From Demequina sp. NBRC 110055 (GTDB taxonomy: Bacteria > Actinomycetota > Actinomycetes > Actinomycetales > Demequinaceae), in assembly GCF_002090135.1 (NCBI RefSeq), contig NZ_BBRL01000004.1, positions 186,001-250,000 of the forward strand: 64,000 nt of DNA, given 5' to 3'. The position numbers were made by a program, and so were the translations under genes. Positions 53,842 to 62,403 of the stretch are shown piece after piece. Under the pieces are notes generated by a model. It saw nothing but the letters and a program-made list of their open reading frames with translations. It had not been told where the DNA came from and searched no databases. Within the stretch, counting starts at the first letter, position 1. Every line of letters begins with the position of its first letter.

Positions 53842-54597
53842 TCAGGCGTCCAGCACACCCCGCGTCACGGACTGGCCCGAATGGGTGGGGATGCCGTCCA
53901 CAGGTTCGACGGAGATGTCGACGATGGGGAATTGCGCGATGTCGACTCCCGCGGGAAGCGTGAACACGGTGCGCTCACCCGTGAGATGGCCGAGGCTCAC
54001 CATGCCCTCGATCTGCTCATCGATAAGCCACACCTCGAGGTAGGCATCCTCGACATCCTCAAAATCGCTCGTGTCCACGACCAGCACTCGCTCACCGTCG
54101 TCAAGGACCTCAACGGTGGCCTCCCCCGCCGGCTGCTCGGTCGCGAGGTCCGTCAGTTCGGAACTCGCGAGGACGGATCGCACGGCCTCGTCGTCGCCAC
54201 CACCCAGGGCCGCGACACCCACGCCGCCGATCACGACGCCCGCAGCCGCCGCGGCCCCGAGAGCCCACCAGCGCGGGCCCGAGCGCCCGGTCGTCGCCCG
54301 CGCACGATCCTCCCGCCGCGCGGCAAGGTCTTCTCGCGGCCGAGGCGCGGACCCAAGCTCGGGCTCCGGTTGCGTCGCGGACGGCCGGCCGGAAACGTCG
54401 GCGGCGATCGCGTCCCACACCCCGGCGGGGGGTGGCGTGAGCGCGCCGGAACCCATCGCGCCGAGGCGTTCGGTCAGGGCGGTGAAGGTGGCGAGCTCCG
54501 CGGCACACCGCTCGCACGAGGTCGCGTGCTCCACGTCGGCAGCGGTGCCGTCGCCCATCGCGATCGCGGCGAGCACGTCATCGTCAAGATGCGACAT
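53842..54597 (-). CDS. Anti-sigma factor, RskA type with zinc-binding motif
   Basis: Membrane anti-sigma factor of 251 residues that holds the partner ECF sigma factor inactive. The N-terminal domain has the HxxxCxxC zinc motif (His24, Cys28, Cys31 in EHATSCERCA). One transmembrane helix lies near residues 109-130 (WWALGAAAAAGVVIGGVGVA), followed by a C-terminal RskA-like extracytoplasmic domain of about 120 residues. The start overlaps the sigma gene by 14 bp. Release probably needs proteolysis of the membrane part, as for mycobacterial RskA. Confidence 0.88.
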   Translation of the reverse strand: MSHLDDDVLAAIAMGDGTAADVEHATSCERCAAELATFTALTERLGAMGSGALTPPPAGVWDAIAADVSGRPSATQPEPELGSAPRPREDLAARREDRARATTGRSGPRWWALGAAAAAGVVIGGVGVAALGGGDDEAVRSVLASSELTDLATEQPAGEATVEVLDDGERVLVVDTSDFEDVEDAYLEVWLIDEQIEGMVSLGHLTGERTVFTLPAGVDIAQFPIVDISVEPVDGIPTHSGQSVTRGVLDA

Positions 54598-55168
54598 TGG
54601 ACACCTCCCACCGGTTCCTCAGCTCGATCAGGCTGCGCCTGAGGTGACTCTTCACTGTGCCCAGCGGCATTCCGAGCCGCTGGGCGATCTGCTCGTGCGT
54701 CGCGCCCTCGTAGTACGCGAGGGCGACGATGGTCTTGCGCGGATCGCCGAGAGCCTCGACCTCGTAGGCGAGCAGCACCCTATCTGCATGTTCGTCGACG
54801 GTCGTGGCGTGGATGTGCTGGACCGCCTCCTCCCGTCTCGCCTCGCGCGCGCGGGTCGCGAGCGCATCGGCGATGCGGCGCTTGGCAATACCGACCACCC
54901 AACCGCGCAGATCACCACGGGCGGCGTCGTAGTTCTCGCGCCCACGCCACGCGGAAACGAAGGTCTGTTGGGTGACGTCTTCGGCATCGGCCGTCGACTC
55001 GAGCGCACGCAGCGCGAGGTTATAGACCAGGGACGACACATCGCGGTAGAGCTCCTCGAGCGCCCCCTCCTCGCCCGCGACGAACGCACGCGCCAGCGCC
55101 CGCCCATGGGCGCTGGTACCGATGGTCATCTGCGGCCCTTCGGTCGTCGGCAACGTCGTGATGCTCAC
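54584..55168 (-). CDS. ECF-type RNA polymerase sigma factor
   Basis: Group 4 sigma factor of 194 residues. Region 2 is visible as LVYNLALRAL to EDVTQQTFVSAWRGRENYD, and region 4 as ALAYYEGATHEQIAQRLGMP followed by GTVKSHLRRSLIELRNRW. The GTG at 55168 overlaps the sortase stop (GTGA); an internal ATG at residue 14 (MTIGTSAHGR) is an alternative. It belongs to the SigK-like group controlled by RskA-type anti-sigma factors. Its own regulon promoter is not identified here. Confidence 0.93.
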   Translation of the reverse strand: MSITTLPTTEGPQMTIGTSAHGRALARAFVAGEEGALEELYRDVSSLVYNLALRALESTADAEDVTQQTFVSAWRGRENYDAARGDLRGWVVGIAKRRIADALATRAREARREEAVQHIHATTVDEHADRVLLAYEVEALGDPRKTIVALAYYEGATHEQIAQRLGMPLGTVKSHLRRSLIELRNRWEVSNVAS

Positions 55169-55851
55169 GGTACATCGACCGGCGCGGCCGTGACGATGAC
55201 ATTGTCGGCGTAGTGGCCGACCTCTGCCTGCCAGTCGCCGCCACAGGTCACCATCACCAGTGCGGGGGCTGCGTCGGCGTCGAAGACGGCCTCGACGTCG
55301 ACCTCGTCCTTGTCGGTCTGCTCGATCTCCACGACCTCGTAGCGGACGCGCTCCCCCGATGCGGTCGTGACCACGACGGCGGCACCCCTCTCGATGTCGC
55401 GAAGACGCGCGAACGGTCCCGTCCCCTGCGCGTTGTCAACGTGCGCCGCAAGGACGGCGCGCCCCGCGGGATCACCCGGCGCCGGACCGAACCGATACCA
55501 GCCCGCCGTCAACGCACCCTCGGGGATCACCATGCCGCCGCGCTCATCCACACCGACGGACTCAATCGGCATGTCGATGGACAGCGCGTCGACCTCGAGC
55601 CGGGTCGGCTCGTCGACCGCGACCACCTCCGCATCGGCCGGGGAGGCCGAGCGAACCTCGACCTCGCCGAGCACACGAGGTGCCGTCACCTCGTCGATGC
55701 CTGACGAAAGGCTCGCGGCGGGCACCGGCTCGTCGGTCGCTCGCCCAGAGCCCGTCGGCGACGCCTCGCCCACCGGTGCGCTCACACAGCCCCCGAGCGC
55801 TACCGCGAGCGTCACCACGGCGACGCGCGGTACGGGACGCCACCACCGCAT
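55165..55851 (-). CDS. Class F-like sortase lipoprotein, unusual catalytic site
   Basis: Sortase-fold transpeptidase-like protein of 228 residues. It has a lipobox ALGGC (Cys22) rather than a typical membrane anchor. The catalytic His137 is in AVLAAHVDNAQGTG and Cys203 in MVTCGGDW. The segment after it reads GHYADNVIV, where class F members I remember carry Arg (YRDN); here Ala215 takes that place. A good ribosome-binding sequence (GGAGGTGG) precedes the ATG. It shares an operon with the sigma and anti-sigma genes. No LPXTG-type substrate is seen in the window. Confidence 0.7.
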   Translation of the reverse strand: MRWWRPVPRVAVVTLAVALGGCVSAPVGEASPTGSGRATDEPVPAASLSSGIDEVTAPRVLGEVEVRSASPADAEVVAVDEPTRLEVDALSIDMPIESVGVDERGGMVIPEGALTAGWYRFGPAPGDPAGRAVLAAHVDNAQGTGPFARLRDIERGAAVVVTTASGERVRYEVVEIEQTDKDEVDVEAVFDADAAPALVMVTCGGDWQAEVGHYADNVIVTAAPVDVP

Positions 55852-55871
55852 CGGCCACCTCCACGGCTAGC

Positions 55872-55899
55872 GGAGGGGCGGGCCGCAGCCCGCCCCTCC
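55872..55899. terminator. Strong hairpin between the DUF4397 and sortase genes
   Basis: GGAGGGGCGGGC, a 4-base loop and the exact complement form a perfect 12-bp GC stem 21 bases after the DUF4397 stop. There is no T-run on either strand. It may partly end DUF4397 transcripts or stabilise them while lowering sortase-sigma expression. Confidence 0.5.
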
Positions 55900-55920
55900 T
55901 GGGTTGATAGGGGGTCGGTA

Positions 55921-56727
55921 TTACCGGCGGGCGTACCGCAGGCCGAGGCCAGCCGCGCCCGCAAGCGCGAGCGCGCCACCGATCACGGCGATCGCGGGGA
56001 TCCCGCCCTGGTCGGCATACCCGTAGGTGCCGGCCTGGACCTCGCTCGGGGCGGCGGCGTGGACATCGACGGTCTGCACGGCGAGGTCGAGGTTGCCGTC
56101 CTCGGCCGAGCCCCACGCATACACGATCGTGTTCACGCCCGCCTGAATCTCCACGTCGGTGGGCCCGAGCACCGGGTCGGTCTCTCCGGTGAGCGACACG
56201 GCGGCCTCGTAGGTCGCGGCCGGGACGTCACCCGTCGCCTCATCGGGGTTGGCGAGGTTCTCGAACAGCACGTTGCCGTCGGCCCACACGTCGACGGCCG
56301 GGGCGGCCGCCGTGTGGCGGATGGTCAGGCGTCCCTCGCCTGCGGCGGTCTCGCTGAGGTCGTTGCCGAATGGCGTGACGGTGGCGTTGCCGTCGGCGTC
56401 GAGGTGCGCCACGGCGGTGTAGCTCATGCCGCCCTCGACCGTCAGCTCGACGGGGCCGAGCACCGGGTCGGAGTCGTCGGCAGCATCGGTGGCGGTCAGG
56501 GCCACCTCGTAGGTGCCGGGCGCGAGCTCGAGAGGCCCGGCGAGGTCGCCGGGCTGGAAGTCGTCGATGGTGTTGGCGCCGTCGACATAGACGTCGACGG
56601 GCGTGTCCGGGATGCCGTGCAGGACGGAGACTTCCGCCACATCGTCCTCGACAGCGAGGGCGGGGGCGGCCAAGCCCGCGGCGAGCAGGGTGCCGGCGGC
56701 GGCGCCGGCGGTCAGTGACGTGCGCAT
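55921..56727 (-). CDS. Secreted DUF4397 repeat protein with C-terminal membrane anchor
   Basis: Surface protein of 268 residues. A signal peptide ends near AAPALA (residue 25). Two DUF4397 beta domains follow: VSVLHGIPDTPVDVYVDGAN and LTIRHTAAAPAVDVWADG, each with the typical ADxVDVYxDG pattern. A C-terminal helix (IPAIAVIGGALALAGAAGLG) and RYARR tail anchor it in the membrane; the sorting signal LPXTG is absent. The ATG at 56727 has AAGGGAG upstream. As the first gene before sortase, sigma and anti-sigma, it is probably an envelope target of the same regulation. Confidence 0.85.
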   Translation of the reverse strand: MRTSLTAGAAAGTLLAAGLAAPALAVEDDVAEVSVLHGIPDTPVDVYVDGANTIDDFQPGDLAGPLELAPGTYEVALTATDAADDSDPVLGPVELTVEGGMSYTAVAHLDADGNATVTPFGNDLSETAAGEGRLTIRHTAAAPAVDVWADGNVLFENLANPDEATGDVPAATYEAAVSLTGETDPVLGPTDVEIQAGVNTIVYAWGSAEDGNLDLAVQTVDVHAAAPSEVQAGTYGYADQGGIPAIAVIGGALALAGAAGLGLRYARR

Positions 56728-56929
56728 GATGCTTCTCCCTTGCGGTTGAAGAGGCCGCCGGGTGCGACCTCCCTCACCCCCTACTTCCGACTGACCGTGC
56801 GGTTTGGATGCAGGCGCATGGAAGTTTTTTGGTCCTCGGCCAGATGACGCCTTTACCTGGGGTGACGCTGCGACGCAACCGTGACCGAACCGCAACGACC
56901 CAACGCTTCCGGCGCGTGGGCCGTCTCCC

Positions 56930-56935
56930 TAACAT
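56930..56935 (+). promoter_or_regulatory. Leaderless -10 box for the DUF4349 gene
   Basis: TAACAT is followed by 7 bases and the ATG at 56943, favouring this ATG over one at 56934 that would lie inside the box. The 215-base gap upstream to the divergent DUF4397 gene has no other supported feature. Confidence 0.45.
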
Positions 56936-56942
56936 GAGCATC

Positions 56943-57896
56943 ATGAGGACTCGCGCAGAGGCGGGGAAGCGCCGCCTGATTGCTGGAATCGCCGTGGCCG
57001 CAGCCGTGTGGCTGCTCGCGGGGTGCTCGTCCAGCGACAGCGGGTTGTCGGGCGCTGACGCCTCCTACGACACCGGGGGCGAATACGCCGAGTCCGATGC
57101 CATGGCCGAGGAGGCGATGGCGGAGGGCGGCGACGGCGCCGAGGCCTACAACGCAGGCGAGACCCCCGACGACAACCGTGCTGTCATCGTCACGGGCTCG
57201 ATGTACATGACGGTCGACGACCCGCGCGCGGCGGCCAACGAGGCGGCGAGCGTGGTGCGCCACGCCGGTGGCCGCGTCGACGCGAGGAGCGAGACGGCGC
57301 CGAGCGAGTACGACGGCGGACAGGCCTGGCTGACACTGCGCATCCCGTCGGATGACCTCGAGGCGGTCGTGGACGACCTTCGCGACCTGGGCACGGTCGA
57401 CGAGTTCTCGACACAGTCCTCGGACGTGACCCGCGCGGTGACCGACCTCGAGGCGCAGATCTCGACTCTCGAGGCCTCGACCGCACGCATCCAGGCACTG
57501 CTGCTCGAGGCGGGGGACATCGAGGACATCATCGTGCTCGAGAACGAGCTCGACAACCGTCAGGCCGAGCTCGAGAGCCTGCAGGCCCGCGAGCGCGGCC
57601 TCAGCGATCAGGTCGCCCTGTCCACAATCGAGTTGTCGCTGACGACGGAACCCGTCGTGGACGTCGACGACTCTCCCGCGTCCTTCTGGGATGGGCTCGT
57701 GTCCGGGTGGGAGGCCCTGCTCGGATTCCTATCCGGCCTGCTCGTCATCACTGGCGTCCTACTGCCGTGGGCGGCGCTCGCTGGCGTGGTCGGGATCCTG
57801 GCCTGGTTGATCGTGCTGGCGGTGCGACGCCGGCGACCGCGGCGGGAGGCGGCCGATGCCGCCGAGCCCACCGCGGCATCGGCCGAACAACCCTAG
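56943..57896 (+). CDS. DUF4349-family lipoprotein with coiled coil
   Basis: Membrane protein of 317 residues. A lipobox LLAGC (Cys28) is followed by an acidic Ala/Glu-rich spacer. The DUF4349 domain then includes AVIVTGSMYMTVDDPRAAAN and VVRHAGGRVDARSET, a predicted coiled coil (DLEAQISTLEASTARIQALL, ENELDNRQAELESLQARERG), and two C-terminal helices near residues 255-300. The family is widespread in Gram-positive bacteria, and the function is unknown. It is divergent from the DUF4397 gene. Confidence 0.85.
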   Translation: MRTRAEAGKRRLIAGIAVAAAVWLLAGCSSSDSGLSGADASYDTGGEYAESDAMAEEAMAEGGDGAEAYNAGETPDDNRAVIVTGSMYMTVDDPRAAANEAASVVRHAGGRVDARSETAPSEYDGGQAWLTLRIPSDDLEAVVDDLRDLGTVDEFSTQSSDVTRAVTDLEAQISTLEASTARIQALLLEAGDIEDIIVLENELDNRQAELESLQARERGLSDQVALSTIELSLTTEPVVDVDDSPASFWDGLVSGWEALLGFLSGLLVITGVLLPWAALAGVVGILAWLIVLAVRRRRPRREAADAAEPTAASAEQP

Positions 57897-57931
57897 GAGC
57901 CTGCGCGCGGAGTGCGAGCGCGGCGCCGCGC

Positions 57932-60355
57932 TTAGACCGTCGCGGTGATCTCGACCGTCGCGCCGGGCGCGGCGTAGGGCACCTCGTTGCCGTCGATGGG
58001 CTGGCCGTCGACGGTGAGGCTCGCGCCCTTGCCACCCGAGTTGCTGACCGTGATGACGTAGGTCGCGCCGCGGATCTGGCGTCGCACCGTGTACTCGGAG
58101 ATCTCGGCGCCGATGCACGGGTCGACGATGAGGCCGTCGTAGCCCGGTCGGACGCCCAGCAGGTGCTGGGACACGGCGACGAAGTTCCACGACGCGGTGC
58201 CGGTGAGCCACGAGTTCTTGGCCTCTCCGTGACGGGCCGCGTCCTTGCCCGCGATCATCTGGGCGTAGACGTACGGCTCGGTGCGGTGGACCTCGGAGAT
58301 CTCCTCGCGGTAGGCGGGGGCGATCTGCTTCCAGTACTCCCAGGCGTACTCGGAGCGGCCCACGACCGTCTCCGCGATGATCACCCAGGGGTTGTTGTGG
58401 CAGAAGATGCCCGCGTTCTCCTTGTAGCCCGGCGGGTAGCTCGTGACCTCGCCCAGCTCCACGTGGTACTCGGTGTAGGCGGGGTTCAGCAGCACGATGC
58501 CGTGCGGGGTGTTGAGGCGCTCGCGCACCGAGTCCAGCGCCTGGACGGCCTTGCCGTCCTCGACGCCCACGCCACCCATGACGCAGTAGCCCTGGGGCTC
58601 GATCCAGATCTGGCCGTCCTGGGTCTCGTGCGTGCCGACCTTGTTGCCGTAGTAGTCGTAGGCGCGCAGGAACCACTCGCCGTCCCAGCCGTGCTCGGTG
58701 ACGGCGGCGCGCATGTCCGCGACGGCCTTCTCGGCACGATCCGCCTCGGCGTCGTCGCCGCGGCGACGGGCGAGGGCCGCGTACTCGGGGCCGATGGCGC
58801 AGAACATGCCCGCGATGAAGATCGACTCCGCGACGCCGCCGGTCTTGTTGCCGGTGGTCTGGAAGGACTCGCCCGGCTCGGTGGAGAAGCAGTTGAGGTT
58901 CAGGCAGTCGTTCCAGTCCGCGCGGCCGATGAGCGGCAGGCCGTGAGGGCCGGCCTTGACGAGCGGGTGGTTGAAGGAGCGACGCAGGTGCTCCATGAGG
59001 GTCGCGGCCTTCGACTCGTCGTTGTCGAACGGCACCATCTCGTCGAGGATGCCGAAGTCGCCTGTCTCCTTCACGTAGGCCGCGACGCCGAGGATGAGCC
59101 ACAGCGGGTCATCGTTGAAGCCAGAGCCGAGCGTGTGATTGCCGCGCTTGGTCAGCGGCTGGTACTGGTGGTACGCGCTGCCGTCCTCGAACTGGGTCGA
59201 GGCGATGTCGATGATGCGCTCGCGTGCACGCTCGGGCACCAGGTGCACAAAACCGAGGAGATCCTGCGAGGAGTCGCGGAAGCCCATGCCACGGCCCATG
59301 CCGGTCTCGAAGTACGAGGCGGAGCGGGACATGTTGTAGGTCACCATGCACTGGTACTGGTTCCAGATGTTGACCGAGCGGTCCAGCTTCTCGTCGCCCG
59401 ATGTGACCGTGTACGAGCCGAGCAGGCCGTCCCAGTACTCGTTGAGTTCGGCGAACGCGGCGTCGGCGGCCTCATTGGTCGCGAAGCGATCGAGCAGCGC
59501 ACGGGCGCCGGCCTTGTTGATGGCGCCGGGGGCCTCCCACTTGTCGTCGCGGTCGTTCTCGAGGTAGCCCAGCACGAACGTGTAGGTCGCGGTTTCGCCG
59601 GGCTCCAGGTCGGCCTTCAGGTGGTGCGAGGCGATGGGGTACCAGCCCGAGGCGATCGAGTCGCCGGACGTCGCGGCGTGCGGCACGGCGGCCTCGTCGA
59701 AGCCGTTGCCGAACCCGAGGAACGTGTCGCGGTCCGTGTCGAAGCCCGCGATCGGGGCGTTCACGCCGTAGACCGCGTAGTGGTCGCGACGCTCGCGGTA
59801 CTCGGTCTTGTGATAGATCGCGCCGTCCTCGACCTCGACCTCGCCGATCGAGAGGTTGCGCTGGTAGTTGGTCTGGTCGTCCTCGGCATTCCACAGGCAG
59901 AACTCGAGGAAGCTGAACAGCGAGACCGACTTGTCCTGGTCCGAGGTGTTGGTCAGCGTCACCTGGTGGATCTCGGCGTTCGTGTCGACGGGCACGAAGA
60001 ACAACACGGAGGCCTCGAGGCCGTTCCGCTCGCCCGTGATGCGCGTGTAGCCCATGCCGTGGCGGGTCTCGAAGCGGTCGAGCTCGGTCTTGTAGGGGCG
60101 GAAGCCGGGGCTCCACACGTCGCCGCCGTCGTTGATCGAAAAGTAGCGGCCGCCGTCGTCCACGGGCACATTGTTGTAGCGGTAGCGCGTGAGGCGACGC
60201 AGCTTGGCGTCGCGGTAGAACGAGTAGCCGCCACCGGTGTGGGAGATGAGGCCGAAGAAGTCCTGCGTGCCCAGGTAGTTGATCCAGGGGTACGGCGTGT
60301 GCGGCGTGGTGATGACGTACTCGCGCGCCTGGTCGTCGAAGTGTCCAAACTGCAT
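57932..60355 (-). CDS. Cellobiose phosphorylase (GH94)
   Basis: Cytoplasmic enzyme that splits cellobiose with phosphate into glucose 1-phosphate and glucose. The 807-residue protein resembles Cellulomonas cellobiose phosphorylase closely over its full length, as I remember it: [20 protein letters not shown] at the start, and [15 protein letters not shown] in the catalytic domain with the probable general acid Asp483. [18 protein letters not shown] and [13 protein letters not shown] are further family blocks. It lies alone on its transcript, without an adjacent cellobiose transporter or glucosidase. Two LacI-type sites lie just upstream, suggesting sugar-responsive repression. Confidence 0.9.
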   Translation of the reverse strand: MQFGHFDDQAREYVITTPHTPYPWINYLGTQDFFGLISHTGGGYSFYRDAKLRRLTRYRYNNVPVDDGGRYFSINDGGDVWSPGFRPYKTELDRFETRHGMGYTRITGERNGLEASVLFFVPVDTNAEIHQVTLTNTSDQDKSVSLFSFLEFCLWNAEDDQTNYQRNLSIGEVEVEDGAIYHKTEYRERRDHYAVYGVNAPIAGFDTDRDTFLGFGNGFDEAAVPHAATSGDSIASGWYPIASHHLKADLEPGETATYTFVLGYLENDRDDKWEAPGAINKAGARALLDRFATNEAADAAFAELNEYWDGLLGSYTVTSGDEKLDRSVNIWNQYQCMVTYNMSRSASYFETGMGRGMGFRDSSQDLLGFVHLVPERARERIIDIASTQFEDGSAYHQYQPLTKRGNHTLGSGFNDDPLWLILGVAAYVKETGDFGILDEMVPFDNDESKAATLMEHLRRSFNHPLVKAGPHGLPLIGRADWNDCLNLNCFSTEPGESFQTTGNKTGGVAESIFIAGMFCAIGPEYAALARRRGDDAEADRAEKAVADMRAAVTEHGWDGEWFLRAYDYYGNKVGTHETQDGQIWIEPQGYCVMGGVGVEDGKAVQALDSVRERLNTPHGIVLLNPAYTEYHVELGEVTSYPPGYKENAGIFCHNNPWVIIAETVVGRSEYAWEYWKQIAPAYREEISEVHRTEPYVYAQMIAGKDAARHGEAKNSWLTGTASWNFVAVSQHLLGVRPGYDGLIVDPCIGAEISEYTVRRQIRGATYVITVSNSGGKGASLTVDGQPIDGNEVPYAAPGATVEITATV

Positions 60356-60407
60356 GGGGCAGGCCTTCCGGTGTCAGGGGTATCCGCGCCCATCGTAATG
60401 CGCCCAT

Positions 60408-60419
60408 CGAAACGTTGCG
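60408..60419. promoter_or_regulatory. LacI-type operator (site 1) upstream of cellobiose phosphorylase
   Basis: CGAAACGTTGCG differs from a perfect palindrome at one position. It is 53 bases upstream of the start. Its centre is 22 bp from that of site 2, two helical turns, so the two dimers would bind the same face of the DNA. Confidence 0.6.
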
Positions 60420-60429
60420 AGTCGCTGGC

Positions 60430-60441
60430 CGAAACGTTTCG
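60430..60441. promoter_or_regulatory. LacI-type operator (site 2), perfect palindrome
   Basis: CGAAACGTTTCG is fully self-complementary with the CG centre typical of LacI/GalR-family operators. Together with site 1 it marks a repressor-controlled promoter for cellobiose phosphorylase. No LacI-family gene is present in the window. Confidence 0.65.
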
Positions 60442-60499
60442 ATTTTGTGACCTGAGGCGGCCGATGCCGCGGCCGCGTCCGTACGGAGCAAACGCGGGC

Positions 60500-60505
60500 T
60501 AGATT
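60500..60505 (+). promoter_or_regulatory. Leaderless -10 box for dcd
   Basis: TAGATT is followed by 6 bases and the ATG at 60512. Confidence 0.5.
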
Positions 60506-60511
60506 GGCCCC

Positions 60512-61084
60512 ATGCTGCTCAGCGACCGCGACATCCGCGCCGAGATCGAGACCGGCCGCGTGGCCCTCGACCCGTGGGACCCCGACATGATTCAGCCGTC
60601 GTCGGTGGACGTCCGGCTGGACCGCTACTTCCGGGTGTTCGACAACCACAAGTACGCGGCCATCGACCCGTCCGTCGATCAGCCTGAACTGACTCGCCTG
60701 GTCGACATCACCGAGGGGCCTTTCGTGCTCCACCCGGGCGAGTTCGTGCTGGGCTCGACGTACGAATCGGTCACGCTGCCCGACGACGTCGCAGCCAGGC
60801 TCGAGGGCAAGTCCTCGCTGGGGCGCCTGGGCCTGCTGACCCACTCGACCGCGGGCTTCATCGACCCCGGCTTCGAGGGCAACGTCACGCTCGAGCTGTC
60901 CAACACCGCGACGCTGCCCATCAACCTGTGGCCGGGCATGAAGATCGGCCAGTTGTGCTTCTTCCGCCTGTCCTCCCCCGCCGAGCACCCCTACGGCTCC
61001 TCAACGTACGGCTCGCGCTACCGCGGCCAGCGCGGGCCCACGGCATCCAAGAGCTTCCAGAACTTCCACCGCATCGACGTCTAG
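60512..61084 (+). CDS. dcd: dCTP deaminase
   Basis: Pyrimidine nucleotide enzyme of 190 residues that deaminates dCTP; in actinobacteria the same fold also cleaves dUTP to dUMP (bifunctional type). [19 protein letters not shown] near the start, [20 protein letters not shown] with [14 protein letters not shown] in the middle, and [20 protein letters not shown] at the end are family signatures; the glutamate of [10 protein letters not shown] is the expected catalytic residue. It is leaderless and divergent from cellobiose phosphorylase. Whether it is bifunctional cannot be told by eye. Confidence 0.95.
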   Translation: MLLSDRDIRAEIETGRVALDPWDPDMIQPSSVDVRLDRYFRVFDNHKYAAIDPSVDQPELTRLVDITEGPFVLHPGEFVLGSTYESVTLPDDVAARLEGKSSLGRLGLLTHSTAGFIDPGFEGNVTLELSNTATLPINLWPGMKIGQLCFFRLSSPAEHPYGSSTYGSRYRGQRGPTASKSFQNFHRIDV

Positions 61085-61130
61085 CAGGCCGTTTCCTGCC
61101 GCTACTGGCCGGCGCTATGCTGGCCGGACA

Positions 61131-61230
61131 CGACAGGGGAGCGCTTCCCTCACGGGATGAGAGCGCTGAGAGTGCGGAACCGCCGCAGACCCTCGAACCT
61201 GATCCGGGTGATACCGGCGTAGGGAGTCGA
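61131..61230 (+). ncRNA. TPP riboswitch (THI element)
   Basis: The conserved TPP aptamer parts occur in order: CTGAGA (61166-61171), ACCCT (61089 plus 100, i.e. 61189-61193), CGAACCTGATCCGGGTGATA, then CCGGCGTAGGGAG ending near 61226. Flanking GC pairs supply the P1 to P5 stems. It precedes the thiamine-binding protein gene, so thiamine pyrophosphate should repress the transporter. Confidence 0.95.
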
Positions 61231-61240
61231 GACTCGTTCC

Positions 61241-61258
61241 CCTCCTAGCAATGGGAGG
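61241..61258 (+). promoter_or_regulatory. Ribosome-binding site with anti-RBS hairpin, TPP riboswitch output
   Basis: CCTCC (61241-61245) can pair with GGAGG (61254-61258), the ribosome-binding site lying 5 bases before the thiB ATG. This hairpin would hide the site when the aptamer has bound TPP, pointing to translational control. No intrinsic terminator with a T-run is present. Confidence 0.6.
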
Positions 61259-61263
61259 CATTG

Positions 61264-62382
61264 ATGCGCATCACGCGCGCCACCACCTATGGGGCCATCG
61301 CCCTGACCACCCTCACCCTCGCCGCCTGCTCGGCCGACGACGCCGACCCCGAGGCGAGCCCGACCGCGAGCGCCGCCGAGACGGCCGCGTCGCCCACGGC
61401 ATCGGCCAGCGACACCGCCACCGACCTCGCCGGCCAGAGCGTCACGGTCGTCACCCACGACTCGTTCGCGGTGCCCGACGAGGTGCTCGCCGCCTTCGAA
61501 GAGGAGACCGGCCTCACCGTCGAGTTCACCGCGCCCGGTGACGCCGGCGCCCTGGTCAATCAGCTGGTCCTCACCAAGGACGCGCCGCTGGGCGACGTGG
61601 TCTACGGCGTGGACAACACGTTCGCCTCCCGCGCAATCGACGAGGGCGTGTTCGCGGACTACGCCTCGAGCGCGCCCGCGGCGGCCGACGCCGCCGAGTA
61701 CGCCATCAGCGGCTCGGACGCCCTGACCGCGATCGACTATTCCGACGTGTGCCTCAACTATGACATCGCGTGGTTCGAGGACAACGGCGTGGACACCCCG
61801 ACCGGGCTGGGCGACCTTTCCGAGCCGCAGTACGCGGGCCTCCTGTCGGTCACCAACCCCGCGACGTCCTCCCCCGGCCTCGCGCTGCTGCTGGCGACGG
61901 TCGACGAGTTCGGCGACGGGTGGCAGGACTACTGGCGGGCACTACGCGAGAACGACGTGCGCGTGACCCCGTCCTGGTCCGACACCTACTTCGTCGACTT
62001 CTCCGTGCCCAACTACGGCGGCGACTACCCGCTGGTGCTGTCCTACGCCTCGTCCCCGCCCTCCGAGGTGACCGACGGCGAGCCCACCTCGGCCGCGCTG
62101 CTCGACACGTGCTTCCGCCAGGTGGAGTACGCGGGCGTCCTCGAGGGAGCCGAGAACCCCGCGGCCGGCGAGGCCGTGATCGACTGGCTGCTCTCGGACG
62201 AGTTCCAGGCAAGCGTGCCGGACAACATGTACGTCTACCCCGTCTCGTCGTCGGTGGACGTACCCGAGGCGTGGGCCGAGTACGCCCCGCTGGCCGACTC
62301 CCCCCACACCATAGACCCCGCCGAGATCTCCGCGCACCGCGACGCGTACATCTCCGAGTGGACGTCCATCGTCCTCGACTGA
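61264..62382 (+). CDS. thiB: Thiamine ABC transporter substrate-binding lipoprotein
   Basis: Periplasmic-type binding protein for thiamine or its phosphates, 372 residues. The lipobox LTLAAC (Cys22) is followed by an Ala/Ser/Thr-rich spacer and a type 2 binding fold: VTVVTHDSFAVPDEVLAAFE, LGDVVYGVDNTFASRA and PNYGGDYPLVLSYASSPPSE match ThiB. The ATG at 61264 is used, because GGGAGG lies 5 bases before it; a TTG is adjacent at 61261. Placed under a TPP riboswitch and followed after 21 bases by the permease. Confidence 0.93.
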   Translation: MRITRATTYGAIALTTLTLAACSADDADPEASPTASAAETAASPTASASDTATDLAGQSVTVVTHDSFAVPDEVLAAFEEETGLTVEFTAPGDAGALVNQLVLTKDAPLGDVVYGVDNTFASRAIDEGVFADYASSAPAAADAAEYAISGSDALTAIDYSDVCLNYDIAWFEDNGVDTPTGLGDLSEPQYAGLLSVTNPATSSPGLALLLATVDEFGDGWQDYWRALRENDVRVTPSWSDTYFVDFSVPNYGGDYPLVLSYASSPPSEVTDGEPTSAALLDTCFRQVEYAGVLEGAENPAAGEAVIDWLLSDEFQASVPDNMYVYPVSSSVDVPEAWAEYAPLADSPHTIDPAEISAHRDAYISEWTSIVLD

Positions 62383-62403
62383 CCCCAGGACGAGGAACGC
62401 GAC

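Noticed and set aside
55872..55899. Classical rho-independent terminator
   Set aside because: The stem is perfect, but neither side has a T-run, so I list it as a hairpin with uncertain terminator activity.
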